Shown here: positions 45,557 to 55,800 of the stretch, in pieces
Position numbering within the stretch: the stretch's first letter is position 1
Layout of the letters: each line of letters begins with the position of its first letter
Assembly (NCBI GenBank): GCA_945862305.1
Contig: CAMAXF010000009.1
Coordinates: 1 to 60,841 of the forward strand
Length of the DNA: 60,841 nt
Source of the DNA: Bordetella parapertussis
Lineage (GTDB): Bacteria; Pseudomonadota; Gammaproteobacteria; Burkholderiales; Burkholderiaceae_A
Direction: 5' to 3'
Made by a program: the position numbers and the translations under genes
Notes under the pieces: model-generated
What the model saw: only the letters and a program-made list of their open reading frames with translations
Database searches by the model: none
What the model was told of the DNA's origin: nothing

Positions 45557-45565
45557 CCCGAGCCC

Positions 45566-46354
45566 TTAACCCTCAATGAGCCCAGAGGCCACCGTGGAGA
45601 AGCCTGCGTCCACATAGGTGATCTCACCTGTGACGCCGGCGGCGAGGTCCGAGAGCAAGAAGGCGCAGACGTTGCCCACATCGTCGATGGTCACATTGCG
45701 TCGCAGGGGTGCGTTCTTTTCCACCACCGACAAAATATTTCCAAAGCCCTTGATGCCACTGGCGGCCAGGGTTTTGATGGGCCCGGCCGACACGCCATTG
45801 ACCCGAATGCCCTTGGGCCCCACGCTCGAGGCCAGGTACCGCACCGAGGCCTCCAGGCTTGCCTTGGCCAGTCCCATGGTGTTGTAGGCGGGCACCATGC
45901 GCTCGGCCCCCAGGTAGGTGAGGGTGATCATGGCCGAGGGCCGGCCTTCCATGAGTGGCAGCAGGGCCTTGGCCAGGGCGCCAAAGCTGTAGGCGCTGAT
46001 GTCGTGGGCGGTCTGGAAGCCCTCGCGGGAGAAGCCCTCGAGAAAGTCGCCGGCAATCGCCTCGCGGGGTGCAAAGGCGATGGCGTGCACCAGGCCATCC
46101 AGGTGAGGCCAGTGGGCCGCCAGGGCGCCGGGCAGGGCATTGATCTGGGCATCCTCGGCCACATCGAGCGAAAAGCACAGCGTGCTGTTGAACTCCGCAG
46201 CCATTTCGCGCACCCGGCCCTCGAAGCGCTCGCCCTGGTAGGTGAAGGCGAGCTCGGCCCCCTGGGCGTGGCAGGCCTTGGCAATGCCGTAGGCGATGGA
46301 TCGGTTCGACAACAGGCCGGTGACGAGAATGCGCTTTCCGTGAAGGAAGGACAT
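45566..46354 (-). CDS. fabI: Enoyl-[acyl-carrier-protein] reductase (NADH) FabI
   Basis: 262 residues, short-chain-dehydrogenase fold with the FabI glycine motif GLLSNRSIAYGIAKA and the catalytic Y-x6-K (YNTMGLAKASLEA). The C-terminal RRNVTIDDVGNVCAFLLSDLAAGVTGEITYVDAG is typical. It catalyses the last reduction of fatty-acid elongation. GGAG is present about 9 bases before the ATG. It shares a 131-base divergent spacer with yejA. Confidence 0.95.
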   Translation of the reverse strand: MSFLHGKRILVTGLLSNRSIAYGIAKACHAQGAELAFTYQGERFEGRVREMAAEFNSTLCFSLDVAEDAQINALPGALAAHWPHLDGLVHAIAFAPREAIAGDFLEGFSREGFQTAHDISAYSFGALAKALLPLMEGRPSAMITLTYLGAERMVPAYNTMGLAKASLEASVRYLASSVGPKGIRVNGVSAGPIKTLAASGIKGFGNILSVVEKNAPLRRNVTIDDVGNVCAFLLSDLAAGVTGEITYVDAGFSTVASGLIEG

Positions 46355-46466
46355 GGGCGAGAACTCCGTTTGGACAGATGAATTCGTTGCATTCTACGTT
46401 TCTCGGCCGCTCCCCTTGAGGTTCGCGGGTTTGGTCCGCAACGCTTGGCGTCCAGAGCCTTGGCCC

Positions 46467-46478
46467 TTGGGTACACTC
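46467..46478 (+). promoter_or_regulatory. Putative -10 region of yejABEF
   Basis: TTGGGTACACTC contains TACACT (46472-46477) 8 bases before the yejA ATG. The identical 12-mer stands upstream of the second TRAP operon (56023-56034). No convincing -35 box at 16-18 bases. If used, the yejA mRNA would be nearly leaderless. Confidence 0.4.
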
Positions 46479-46485
46479 TCGTATC

Positions 46486-48315
46486 ATGGAAGCAAGCCGC
46501 ACCTGCAGGCGTTCGATCCAGGCCCTGATCATGCTGATTGGTGTCGGCACATGGCTTTCCGCTGCCGCGCAGTCCTGGGTGCCGTCCATGGCCCTGGGGG
46601 GTAGCCCCAAGCACAGCCGCGGCTTCACCCATTTCGGGTACACCGACCCGGCCGCCAAGAAGGGGGGCGACCTTCGCCTGGCCGCAATGGGCAGCTTCGA
46701 CAAGCTCAACCCCTTCACGCTCAAGGGCATGCACGCCCGTGGCCTCATGGAGCTGGTCTTTGAGCCACTGGCCATTGGCAGCCTCGATGAGCCCATGACC
46801 ATGTATGGCCTGCTCGCCCGCGACATGATGCTGGCCGAGGACGGCCTGTCGATGTCCTTTCGGCTTCATCCCGAGGCCAAGTTCTCCGATGGCAGCCCCG
46901 TGCTGGCGGCCGATGTGAAGTTCTCCTTCGACACCCTGCGCAGCAAGGCCGCAAGCCCCATTTGGCGCAACTACTGGGCCGATGTGCGAGAGGCCGTGGT
47001 GGTCGATGCCCGCACCATCCGCTTTGACTTTCGTCGTCGCAACCGCGAGCTGCACATGATTGTGGCGAGCGTGCCCGTCTTCTCGAAGAACTGGGGCGGC
47101 GCGCTGCCGTTTGACCAGTGGGTTCAGCAGGTGCCCATCGGCAGCGGCCCCTATGCCGTGGGTCGGGTCGACCTCGGACGCAACATCACCTATGAGCGGC
47201 GCAAGGACTACTGGGCCGCCGGCCTTCCCGTGCGGGCCAATCAGTTCAACTTCGACCGCATCAGCTTTCGCTACTACAAGGATGTCTTTGCCCGGCTGGA
47301 GGCCTTGAAGGCCGGCGAGTTCGATTTCATTCACGAGAACGCGGCCAAGAACTGGGCCCGTTCCTACCAGGGCCGTGCCTTCGACAACGAGGAGCTCATC
47401 AAGACCGAGCTGCCCAATGCGAACCCCGCAGGCCTGCAGGCCTTCTTCTTCAATGTGCGTCGGCCCCAGTTTGCCGACCGTCGGGTGCGCGGCGCCATTG
47501 AGCTGGCCATGGACTTCGAGTGGATGAACCGGCAGCTCTTCTATGGTCAGTACAAGCGGTCGAACTCTTACTTCACCAACACCGACATGGCGGCCACCGG
47601 CCGCCCCTCAGCCCGCGAGGAGGCGGTGCTTCGCAGCCTGGCGCTGCAGACCGGCGTGCCACTGCCACCCGGCGTGCTTGAGGCCGTGCCCGAGCCGCCC
47701 ACCACCAGCCCCCCGGGCAGCCTGAGGGAGAACCTGCGCCGAGCCAAACGGCTCTTGGCCGAGGCGGGCTGGACCATCCAAGACGGCGTGCTGCGCAATG
47801 ACAAGGGTGAGCCCTTCGCCTTCGAGATTCTCATCAACCAGCGCAGCTGGGAGCGGGTGGTGGCGCCCTTTGCCCGAAACCTTCAGACCCTGGGCATTCG
47901 GGTGGAGACCCGCATGACCGATGCCTCGGTCTACAAGAAGCGCGTGGATGACTACGACTTCGACATGATCGTGCACTGGTATCTCTCAAGCCAGAACCCC
48001 GGCAATGAACTCCTCTTTCGATTCACCAGCCGCTCGGCCAATGAGCCGGGCGCAGACAACTTCATCGGTGTGCGCAGTCCGCTGGTGGATGCCGCCATCG
48101 ATCGCGTGGTGGGTGCGGGCTCCCGCGAGGGGCTTGTGACTGCGGCCCGTGTGCTCGATCGCCTGCTGCGGGTGGAGCACTACGCCGTGGCCAACTGGCA
48201 CAACAATGTGCACCGGGTGGCGTATCGTCAGGGCCTCATGTCGCCGCCCACCCGTCCTCTCTATTACCACTCGGAAGACTGGGCCATGACGGCCTGGTGG
48301 TGGGGGTCTCGTTGA
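46486..48315 (+). CDS. yejA: Peptide ABC transporter substrate-binding protein (YejA family)
   Basis: 609 residues. Sec signal peptide (about 1-28, ...LSAAAQS). Family-5 extracellular binding protein with YejA features: KHSRGFTHFGYTDPAAKKGGDLRLAAMGSFDKLNPFTLKG, FRLHPEAKFSDGSPVLAADVKFSFDTL, and a late DYDFDMIVHWYLSSQNPGNEL. Binds oligopeptides (microcin C type peptides in E. coli) in the periplasm. First gene of yejABEF. Confidence 0.92.
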   Translation: MEASRTCRRSIQALIMLIGVGTWLSAAAQSWVPSMALGGSPKHSRGFTHFGYTDPAAKKGGDLRLAAMGSFDKLNPFTLKGMHARGLMELVFEPLAIGSLDEPMTMYGLLARDMMLAEDGLSMSFRLHPEAKFSDGSPVLAADVKFSFDTLRSKAASPIWRNYWADVREAVVVDARTIRFDFRRRNRELHMIVASVPVFSKNWGGALPFDQWVQQVPIGSGPYAVGRVDLGRNITYERRKDYWAAGLPVRANQFNFDRISFRYYKDVFARLEALKAGEFDFIHENAAKNWARSYQGRAFDNEELIKTELPNANPAGLQAFFFNVRRPQFADRRVRGAIELAMDFEWMNRQLFYGQYKRSNSYFTNTDMAATGRPSAREEAVLRSLALQTGVPLPPGVLEAVPEPPTTSPPGSLRENLRRAKRLLAEAGWTIQDGVLRNDKGEPFAFEILINQRSWERVVAPFARNLQTLGIRVETRMTDASVYKKRVDDYDFDMIVHWYLSSQNPGNELLFRFTSRSANEPGADNFIGVRSPLVDAAIDRVVGAGSREGLVTAARVLDRLLRVEHYAVANWHNNVHRVAYRQGLMSPPTRPLYYHSEDWAMTAWWWGSR

Positions 48316-49418
48316 ACGCCGCCCTGGCCCGGTATGTGGTCAAGCGGGTGCTCTTCATGGTGCCCACCCTGCTGGGCATTTTGCTGGTCACCTTCGCCCT
48401 TATTCAGTTCGTGCCGGGCGGCCCGGTCGAGCAGATGGTGCAGGCCCTAGAAGGGCAGCAGGCCGGCCATGGAGGTGCAGGCCCTTCGGTGCCGGGCATG
48501 ACTGCAGGTGCCGACATGGGCCAGACCGCCGGGGGCGTCTACCGCGGGCGCACGGGCATCGACCCCAAGCAGCTTGAAGAGATCAAGGCTCTCTATGGCT
48601 TTGACAAGCCCGTGCACGAACGATTCTTCGAGATGGTGGTGGGCTTCATGCAGTTCGACCTCGGCCGAAGCTTCTTCTACAACAAGACGGTCTGGGAACT
48701 GATTGTCGAGAAGCTGCCGGTGTCCATCAGCCTGGGGCTCTGGGCCTTTCTCATCACCTACGCCGTCTCGCTGCCGCTGGGCATTGCCAAGGCCGTGCGC
48801 CACGGCACCCCGTTCGACTTCTACACGAGCCTGGTCATTCTCGTGGGCTACGCCATTCCCGGCTTTGTGCTCGGGGTGATCATGCTGGTCTTCTTCGGTG
48901 GGGGCAGTTTTCTGCAGCTCTTCCCCTTGCGAGGCCTCACCAGCGACGACTTCGCTGAGCTCAGCCTGATTGGTCAGGTCTTGGACTACCTCTGGCACCT
49001 GGTGCTGCCGCTCACCTGCCTGGTGCTTGGCAGCTTTGCCGTGGTGACCATGCTCACCAAGAACACCATGCTCGAAGAGATTCGGCGCCAATATGTGCTC
49101 ACGGCCAGGGCCAAGGGCCTCTCGGAGGATGTCGTGCTCTGGCGCCATGTGCTGCGCAATGCGCTCATTCCGATTGTGACCGGCTTTCCGGCCGCCTTCG
49201 TGGGAGCCTTTTTCACGGGCTCCCTGCTCATCGAGACCCTCTTCTCGCTCGATGGCCTGGGCCTGCTCTCGTATGAGGCGGTCATGAAGCGCGACTACCC
49301 GGTGGTCATGGGCACGCTCTTCTTCTTCTCGCTGCTGGGCCTGGTGGCCAAACTCATCAACGACCTGCTCTATGTCTGGGTCGATCCGCGGGTTCAGTTC
49401 GGGGCGACCAGCCGATGA
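48312..49418 (+). CDS. yejB: Peptide ABC transporter permease YejB
   Basis: 368 residues. YejB/OppB-type: VKRVLFMVPTLLGILLVTFALIQFVPGGPVEQM at the N-terminus, a hydrophilic insertion (about 45-85), and the EAA-loop region VLTARAKGLSEDVVLWRHVLRNALIPIV. Start chosen as TTG at 48312, which overlaps the yejA stop (TTGA), matches the family N-terminus and has a G-rich tract 5 bases upstream; GTG 48297 or 48300 are alternatives. Confidence 0.9.
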   Translation: MNAALARYVVKRVLFMVPTLLGILLVTFALIQFVPGGPVEQMVQALEGQQAGHGGAGPSVPGMTAGADMGQTAGGVYRGRTGIDPKQLEEIKALYGFDKPVHERFFEMVVGFMQFDLGRSFFYNKTVWELIVEKLPVSISLGLWAFLITYAVSLPLGIAKAVRHGTPFDFYTSLVILVGYAIPGFVLGVIMLVFFGGGSFLQLFPLRGLTSDDFAELSLIGQVLDYLWHLVLPLTCLVLGSFAVVTMLTKNTMLEEIRRQYVLTARAKGLSEDVVLWRHVLRNALIPIVTGFPAAFVGAFFTGSLLIETLFSLDGLGLLSYEAVMKRDYPVVMGTLFFFSLLGLVAKLINDLLYVWVDPRVQFGATSR

Positions 49419-50437
49419 ACCACCAGTCGCCGACCGCCCGCGCCTGGGCTCGCTTTCGGGCCAACCGCAGGGGCATCTGGAGCCTGTGGATTTTCCTTGC
49501 GCTCTTTGGCCTGAGCCTCGTGGCCGAGCTCATCTCGAACGATCGTCCGCTCGTCGTCTCCTTCAATGGGCAGCTGCATGTCCCGATCGTGCAGGACATT
49601 CCGGAGACCACCTTCGGGGGCGACTTCAGCACCAACACCGATTACCTCGATCCGTTCATTCAGGCGAGGTTTGAGGAGCCGGGCAATTGGGCCCTGTATG
49701 CAATCAATCGCTATCAGCACCAGACCATCAATTACTTCTCGAACGCGCCCAACCCGGCGGCACCCTCGGCAGACAACTGGCTGGGCACCGACGACCGTGG
49801 CCGCGATGTGCTGGCCCGGCTCATCTATGGCTTTCGGGTGTCGGTGCTCTTTGGCCTGGCCCTCACGGCCATTGGTGTGCTGCTGGGCATTGTCTTTGGC
49901 GCCATCCAGGGCTACTTTGCCGGCCGAACGGACCTCTTCTTTCAACGGTTCATCGAGGTCTGGGGCTCGGTGCCCGAGCTCTACTTGTTGATCATTCTGG
50001 CCTCGATGTTTGAGCCTGGCCTCCTGGTGCTGCTGGTGATTCTGTCGGTCTTTGGATGGATGGGCCTCTCGGACTACGTGCGGGCGGAGTTCCTGCGTAA
50101 CCGCAGCCTGGATTACGTCACAGCGGCGCGGGCCATGGGCCTGTCGCACTTTCGAATCATCACGCGTCACCTGTTGCCCAACAGCCTCACGCCGGTCATT
50201 GCATTCCTGCCCTTCCGCATGTCGGCCTCCATCCTTGCGCTCACGAGCCTTGATTTCTTGGGCCTGGGCGTGCCGGCCTCTACCCCCAGCCTTGGTGAGT
50301 TGCTCGCCCAGGGCAAGGACAACCTTGATGCATGGTGGATCACCGTCTCCACCTTCGGGGTGCTCGTGGGACTGCTGCTGCTCCTGATCTTCATTGGCGA
50401 GGCGCTTCGCGATGCCCTCGACACACGCCGTGGCTGA
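49415..50437 (+). CDS. yejE: Peptide ABC transporter permease YejE
   Basis: 340 residues. DppC/YejE family: RARANRRGIWSLW-type N-terminus, a long periplasmic loop (about 45-130, including WLGTDDRGRDVLARLIYGFR), and the EAA loop VTAARAMGLSHFRIITRHLLPNSLTPVIAFLPF. ATG overlaps yejB (ATGA). Confidence 0.92.
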   Translation: MNHQSPTARAWARFRANRRGIWSLWIFLALFGLSLVAELISNDRPLVVSFNGQLHVPIVQDIPETTFGGDFSTNTDYLDPFIQARFEEPGNWALYAINRYQHQTINYFSNAPNPAAPSADNWLGTDDRGRDVLARLIYGFRVSVLFGLALTAIGVLLGIVFGAIQGYFAGRTDLFFQRFIEVWGSVPELYLLIILASMFEPGLLVLLVILSVFGWMGLSDYVRAEFLRNRSLDYVTAARAMGLSHFRIITRHLLPNSLTPVIAFLPFRMSASILALTSLDFLGLGVPASTPSLGELLAQGKDNLDAWWITVSTFGVLVGLLLLLIFIGEALRDALDTRRG

Positions 50438-52115
50438 GACCATTCCGACCGACACCGCCGAGGTCCTGCTCGAGGTGCGGGGCCTCACGACCGCATTCCA
50501 CTCAGCCGATGGCCAGCATCGAGAGGCTGTCTCGGGCCTGGACCTTCGCATTCATAAGGGTGAGCGGGTGGCCCTGGTGGGCGAGTCTGGATCGGGCAAG
50601 ACGGTCTCTGCGCTCAGCATCCTGGGCCTGCTGCCCGAGGCGCATTGTTCGGGAGCGGTGCTCTGGCGTGGGGAGTCTTTGCTCGACGCCTCCGAGACGC
50701 GGCGTCGGGCCCTGCGTGGCCGCGAGATCGCCATGGTGTTCCAAGAGCCCATGACGGCGCTTAACCCCCTGCTCACCATTGGCCGTCAGATTGGCGAGGT
50801 GCTGGAGTTGCATGAAGGGTTGTCCCGCCAGGAAGCCCACGAGCGGGCGGTCGGCCTGCTCGACCGCGTGGGCATCGATGACCCACAGCGTCGCGCCGTG
50901 GCTTACCCGCATCAGCTCTCCGGCGGTCAGCGCCAGCGCGCACTGATTGCCATGGCCCTGGCCTGTCGGCCGGCCTTGCTCATTGCCGATGAGCCCACCA
51001 CCGCACTGGACATGACCCTGCGTCAGCAGGTGTTGGATCTCTTGATGGCCCTGCAAGAAGAGACGGGCATGGGCATTCTGCTCATCACCCACGACCTGCC
51101 CATGGTTCGGCGTTTTGCCCAGTCGGTGGGTGTCATGCAGTCGGGCCGGCTGGTGGAGTCGGGCTCGGTGGAGGCTGTCTTCACCAAGCCACAGGCGCCC
51201 TACACCAAGGCCCTTCTGGATGCCCAGCCCAAGAAAATGGTGGGGGTACCGGGCCCCCGGCAGGTCATGCTCGAGGTGCGTCGCCTCTCGTGTCAGTTTG
51301 CCGTGGGCGGCAGTCTCTTCAAGAGCCGCTTTCACACGGCCGTGAACCGCGAGAGCTTCATCGCCACCCGTGGTGAAACCCTGGGCATTGTGGGCGAGTC
51401 GGGATCGGGCAAGACCACGCTGGGCCTCTCCTTGTTGCGGCTCTCGGCCGCGAGGGTCTCGGGCGAGGTGCGTTTCGATGGGGTGGACCTGCTCACCCTG
51501 TCGGGCGCCGAGATGCGCAGCCGCCGCGCTGCATTGCAGGCGGTCTTCCAAGACCCCTACAGCGCACTCTCACCGCGCCTGACCGTGGGGCAAATTCTGG
51601 AGGAGGGCCTGCGGCTGCACCGTCCAGCCATGACTCCTGCTGAGCGGCTCGCACGCTGCGAGGCCTGCCTTGAAGAGGTGGGCCTGCCCACCGATGCCAT
51701 TGGCCGGTATCCGCATGAGTTCTCCGGCGGCCAGCGTCAACGCATTGCCATTGCGCGGGCCATCATCTTCGAGCCCGCCTTGCTGCTGCTCGATGAGCCC
51801 ACCAGCGCATTGGACCTCTCGGTCCAGCAGCAGATCCTCACGCTGCTTGTGCAGTTGCAGCAAGCCAAGGGCTTAACCTATATATTCATCTCCCATGACC
51901 TCTCTGTTATTCGCGCGATTGCCCATCGCACGCTTGTCATGCGCCAGGGCAGCATTGTGGAATTTGGTGCCACCGATGATGTGCTTGGTCAGCCGCGCCA
52001 GCCCTACACCCAGCAGCTGCTCGATGCCGCATTCCCCGAGGAGCGGCTCGCCGGTGTGGCCCCGCCGGCTGCTCCCTCTGCTGAGCTGTCTCGGGCTGCT
52101 CGCCTGCTCATCTGA
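50412..52115 (+). CDS. yejF: Peptide ABC transporter ATP-binding protein YejF (two fused NBDs)
   Basis: 567 residues with two nucleotide-binding domains. Each has Walker A GESGSGKT (about residues 57-64 and 332-339), signature SGGQRQR and Walker B (LLIADEPTTALD; LLLDEPTSALD), with switch histidines in ITHDL and ISHDL. ATG 50412 lies within the yejE end, with GAGG 9 bases upstream. The C-terminus continues past the start of the following lipoprotein gene. Confidence 0.93.
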   Translation: MPSTHAVAETIPTDTAEVLLEVRGLTTAFHSADGQHREAVSGLDLRIHKGERVALVGESGSGKTVSALSILGLLPEAHCSGAVLWRGESLLDASETRRRALRGREIAMVFQEPMTALNPLLTIGRQIGEVLELHEGLSRQEAHERAVGLLDRVGIDDPQRRAVAYPHQLSGGQRQRALIAMALACRPALLIADEPTTALDMTLRQQVLDLLMALQEETGMGILLITHDLPMVRRFAQSVGVMQSGRLVESGSVEAVFTKPQAPYTKALLDAQPKKMVGVPGPRQVMLEVRRLSCQFAVGGSLFKSRFHTAVNRESFIATRGETLGIVGESGSGKTTLGLSLLRLSAARVSGEVRFDGVDLLTLSGAEMRSRRAALQAVFQDPYSALSPRLTVGQILEEGLRLHRPAMTPAERLARCEACLEEVGLPTDAIGRYPHEFSGGQRQRIAIARAIIFEPALLLLDEPTSALDLSVQQQILTLLVQLQQAKGLTYIFISHDLSVIRAIAHRTLVMRQGSIVEFGATDDVLGQPRQPYTQQLLDAAFPEERLAGVAPPAAPSAELSRAARLLI

Positions 52116-52866
52116 GACACCCGCGCCGCCACGGCCACCCCTGGTGGCCGTGGCCACTGCCACTGCTGCAGGCGCTTCCACAAACCTGCCAACCATTCCA
52201 GCCTCTGGCGAGGCCAAGTCGGAGCTCGCGGGCGAGGTGCTCGAAGTGCTCGTCAAGCCGGGTGAGCGGGTGCAGGCCGGCCAGGCCCTTGTTCGCGTAG
52301 ATCCCATTGATGCCCGCCTCGCGGACTCCGCTGCGCGGGTGCAGATCGAAGCGGCCAGGGCCCAACTGGCGGCATCCGAGGCCGACTTCCGCCGCTACAC
52401 CGAACTGCGTGATCAGTCTTTTATCTCTGCGGCCGAGTGGGATCGCCGCCGCGCAGCCCTGGCCTTGGTGCGGGCCGATTTTGAGGCCACCCTCGACCGG
52501 CTTGGCCTCTACACCCTGCGCGCGGCACGGGCCGGTACGGTGAAGGCCGTGTTGGTGCGGCCAGGCCAGACGGTGGCTGCCGGATTCGTGTTGGTCAAGA
52601 TGCAGGCCGAAGGCGCCAATGCCACGATGGCGGCTGGGCCCCCGCAGGGGTTCATCCTGCCCACGGGTGCCGTGGTCGATGGACGTTGGGTCTTTCGTGT
52701 GCGGGAGGCCGAGGGTGGGTTTCGCGTCCAGCGTGTGGAGGTGGTGCTTGGCGATGCCGACGCTACCCAGGTGCTGGTGACGCAGGGCCTCGCGGCCGGC
52801 GATCTGGTGGTGGCGGCGGGCGCGCAGCGCCTGGCCGATGGTGATGCGGTTCGGGTGAGGCGGTGA
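52054..52866 (+). CDS. RND efflux periplasmic adaptor, lipoprotein
   Basis: 270 residues from the GTG at 52054, inside the end of yejF (62-base overlap, different frame). That start is chosen because GAGGAG lies 9 bases upstream and the product then begins with a perfect lipoprotein signal, MWPRRLLPLLSCLGLLAC (Cys18). The barrel-sandwich half-motifs SGEAKSELAGEVLEVLVKPGERVQAGQALVRVD and LRAARAGTVKAVLVRPGQTVAAGFVLVK flank a short helical hairpin. It would connect the RND pump to an outer-membrane channel, which is not encoded here. The stop overlaps the GTG start of the pump gene. Confidence 0.88.
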   Translation: MWPRRLLPLLSCLGLLACSSETPAPPRPPLVAVATATAAGASTNLPTIPASGEAKSELAGEVLEVLVKPGERVQAGQALVRVDPIDARLADSAARVQIEAARAQLAASEADFRRYTELRDQSFISAAEWDRRRAALALVRADFEATLDRLGLYTLRAARAGTVKAVLVRPGQTVAAGFVLVKMQAEGANATMAAGPPQGFILPTGAVVDGRWVFRVREAEGGFRVQRVEVVLGDADATQVLVTQGLAAGDLVVAAGAQRLADGDAVRVRR

Positions 52867-55800
52867 TCAACCTGTCGGCCTGGGCCATTGCGCATCCCGC
52901 ACTGGTCCGCTACCTCATGGTGGCCTTCCTGCTTTTGGGCGTGGGCAGTTATTTCAAGTTGGGCCAAGACGAAGACCCGCCCTTTAACTTTCGAGTGATG
53001 GTGGTGCAGGCCCAGTGGCCGGGCGCCACCGCGCTTCAGATGGCCGACCAGGTGGCCGATCGCCTGGAGCGAATGATTCAGGACGTGCCCAACATCGACA
53101 TGGTCACGAGCTTTTCCAAGCCCGGTGAGACCACGGTGATCGTGCAGGTTAAAGATGACTTCGATCCGGCCGAGGTGCCCGACCGTTTCTACCAGGTGCG
53201 CAAGAAGGTCACCGACCAGGCCGCCAGCCTGCCGTCCGGAGTGCGGGGCCCCTTCTTCAACGATGACTTTGGTGACACCTTCGGGGTGATCTATGCCTTG
53301 CAGGCGCCGGGCTACGCATTGGCCGACCAGGCAGACCTCGCGCGGCAGGCGCGCTCCGCCCTGATGCGCGTGCCTGACGTGGGCAAGGTCGACCTCTTCG
53401 GCCTGCAGGAGGAGCGCGTCTTCATTGAACTGAGCCGCGCAGCGCTGACGCGCCACGGACTCACGGCCGCCGCTGTGGCCCAGCAGGTGGGTGAGCAGAA
53501 CGCAGTGGTCTCGGCCGGGGAGCTTGAGGCCGGCCGTTGGCAGATTCCCCTGGAGGTGCAGGCCCAGTTTGCCTCGCTTGAAGACATCCGCAGCATGCCC
53601 ATCCGGGCGGGTGGACTGCTCCTCAAGCTGGGCGATGTGGCCCAGGTGCAGCGTGGCCCGCAGGACCCAGCCGGCCCTGGGCTGCGGGTCAATGGGGTGC
53701 CCGCCATTGGCCTGGGCGTCTCGATGCAAAAAGGCGGCGACATTGTGGCCCTGGGCCGGTCATTGGCCAGTGCGTTGGCTGTGATCAGGGCCGACCTGCC
53801 TGTGGGCGTAGACCTCGTGCAAATCCAAGACCAGCCCAGCGTTGTGCAGGACTCGGTGCAGGAGTTTCTCATCGTGCTGGGCGAGGCGATTGCCATTGTG
53901 CTGGCGGTCAGCCTGCTGGCCTTGGGGCTTCACCGACGTCCACTGCGAGTGGACCCTCGGCCCGGGCTGATTGTGGCCATCAGCATTCCGTTGGTCTTGG
54001 CCGTGACCTTCCTCATCATGCACCTCTGGGGCGTGGGCCTGCACAAGATCTCCGTGGGCTCGCTGATCATCGCCCTGGGCCTCTTGGTCGACGACGCCAT
54101 CATTGTGGTGGAGATGATGGTGCGCAAGCTCGAGGAGGGTGCGGATCGCCTTCAGGCAGCCACGGCGGCCTTCGAACTCACCGCCATGCCCATGCTCACG
54201 GGCACCCTCATCACGGCCATTGGTTTTCTGCCCATTGGCATTGCCAAGTCGGTGGTGGGTGAGTACACCTTTGCCATTTTTGCGGTCACGGCGGCTGCGC
54301 TCATGGTCTCTTGGCTGGTCTCGGTCTTTTTCGTACCGGCCCTGGGCTACTGGCTGCTGCGCTCGCCGACACATGCGGCGCATGCATCCGCAATGGCCGC
54401 TGGCCCGCAGGCGGTGGGTCAGGGCGGGCACCAGGACGCGGCTCTCGCGCAGCGCTTTCGCAGACTCGTCACGCTCTGCGTAGAGCGACCGCTCACCACC
54501 TTGGCGCTCACCGTTCTCCTGTTTCTGGCGGGCTTGGTCGGCATGGGCCAGGTGGAGCAGCAGTTCTTTGCAGACTCTTCTCGGCCGGAGATTCTGGTGG
54601 ATGTCACCCTGGCCCAGGGCAGCAGCCGTCGGGCCACCGACCAGGTGGTGGAGGCCTTGGAGGTGTCTGTGCTCGAGACGCCTGGGGTCGGAACCGTGTC
54701 GAGTTGGGTGGGTGCCGGTGCGCCGCGCTTTTTTCTGCCACTGGACATCATCTTTCCAGACTCGCATGTGGCGCAGCTCGTCATTCAGCCCGCCCAGGGC
54801 GCCGACCGGGAGGCCATCCTCGCAGCCCTTGCGGCCCGTCTGCCAGACATTGCACCCGAGGCCAGGCTTCGCATCAAGCGCCTGCCCAATGGCCCGCCGG
54901 TGCCGTATCCCGTGGCCTTTCGCCTGGTGGCCGATCGCCCAGAGGCGGCCATGGCGGCGGCCGAGCAGGTGCAGGCCCAGATGCGCAAGCACCCAGACCT
55001 GCACATTGTTCACTTAAATTGGCAGGGCCAGCGGCCGGTGGCGCAGGTGCAGGTCGACCTCGCCCGGGCCCGCGAGCTCGGCGTGCCGCCAGCCGTCATT
55101 GCACGAACCCTGGAGGCCCGGTTTGCCGGGGTGACGGTCGGCGAGTTCCGAGAGAACGACAAGCGCATCCCCCTGCTGCTGCGGCTGCCGCAGCCAGAGC
55201 GCGATGACGGCCTTGCCGGTCTGCGGGGCCTGTTGTTGCCGGCCCTCTCGGGCGAGCAGGTGCCGCTCGACAAGGTGGCCCGCGTGGAAATGGTGTGGGA
55301 GCCCGGTCTGGTCTGGCGTCGGGATCGCGAGTACGCGGTCACGGTGCAGGCGGCCATGGCAACCGAGCGTCAGGCGGCCAGTGTGAGTGCGGAGCTGATG
55401 CGAGCGCTGCAGCCCTTGGCGAGCACATTCCCGGCTGGAACCCGCCTTCAATTGAGTGGCGAGGTGGAGGAGAGCAGCAAGGGGCAGGCCTCCATTTTTG
55501 CAGGCATGCCCATCATGTTCTTCCTCACGTTCACGCTGCTGGTGGTGCAATTGAAGAGCACGCCCAAGAGCCTCATGGTGCTGGCCACGGCCCCGCTGGG
55601 CCTGGCGGGGGTGGCTGGGGCCCTGCTTTTGCTCGACCGCCCATTTGGATTTGTGGCCATGCTGGGCGTGATCGCCCTCATGGGCATGATCATGCGCAAC
55701 TCGGTCATCCTGATTGACCAGATTGACAAGGAACGGGCCAAGGGCCTGGGCCTGCAGGCGGCCATTGTCGAGGCCACCATGGGCCGGTTTCGCCCCATTG

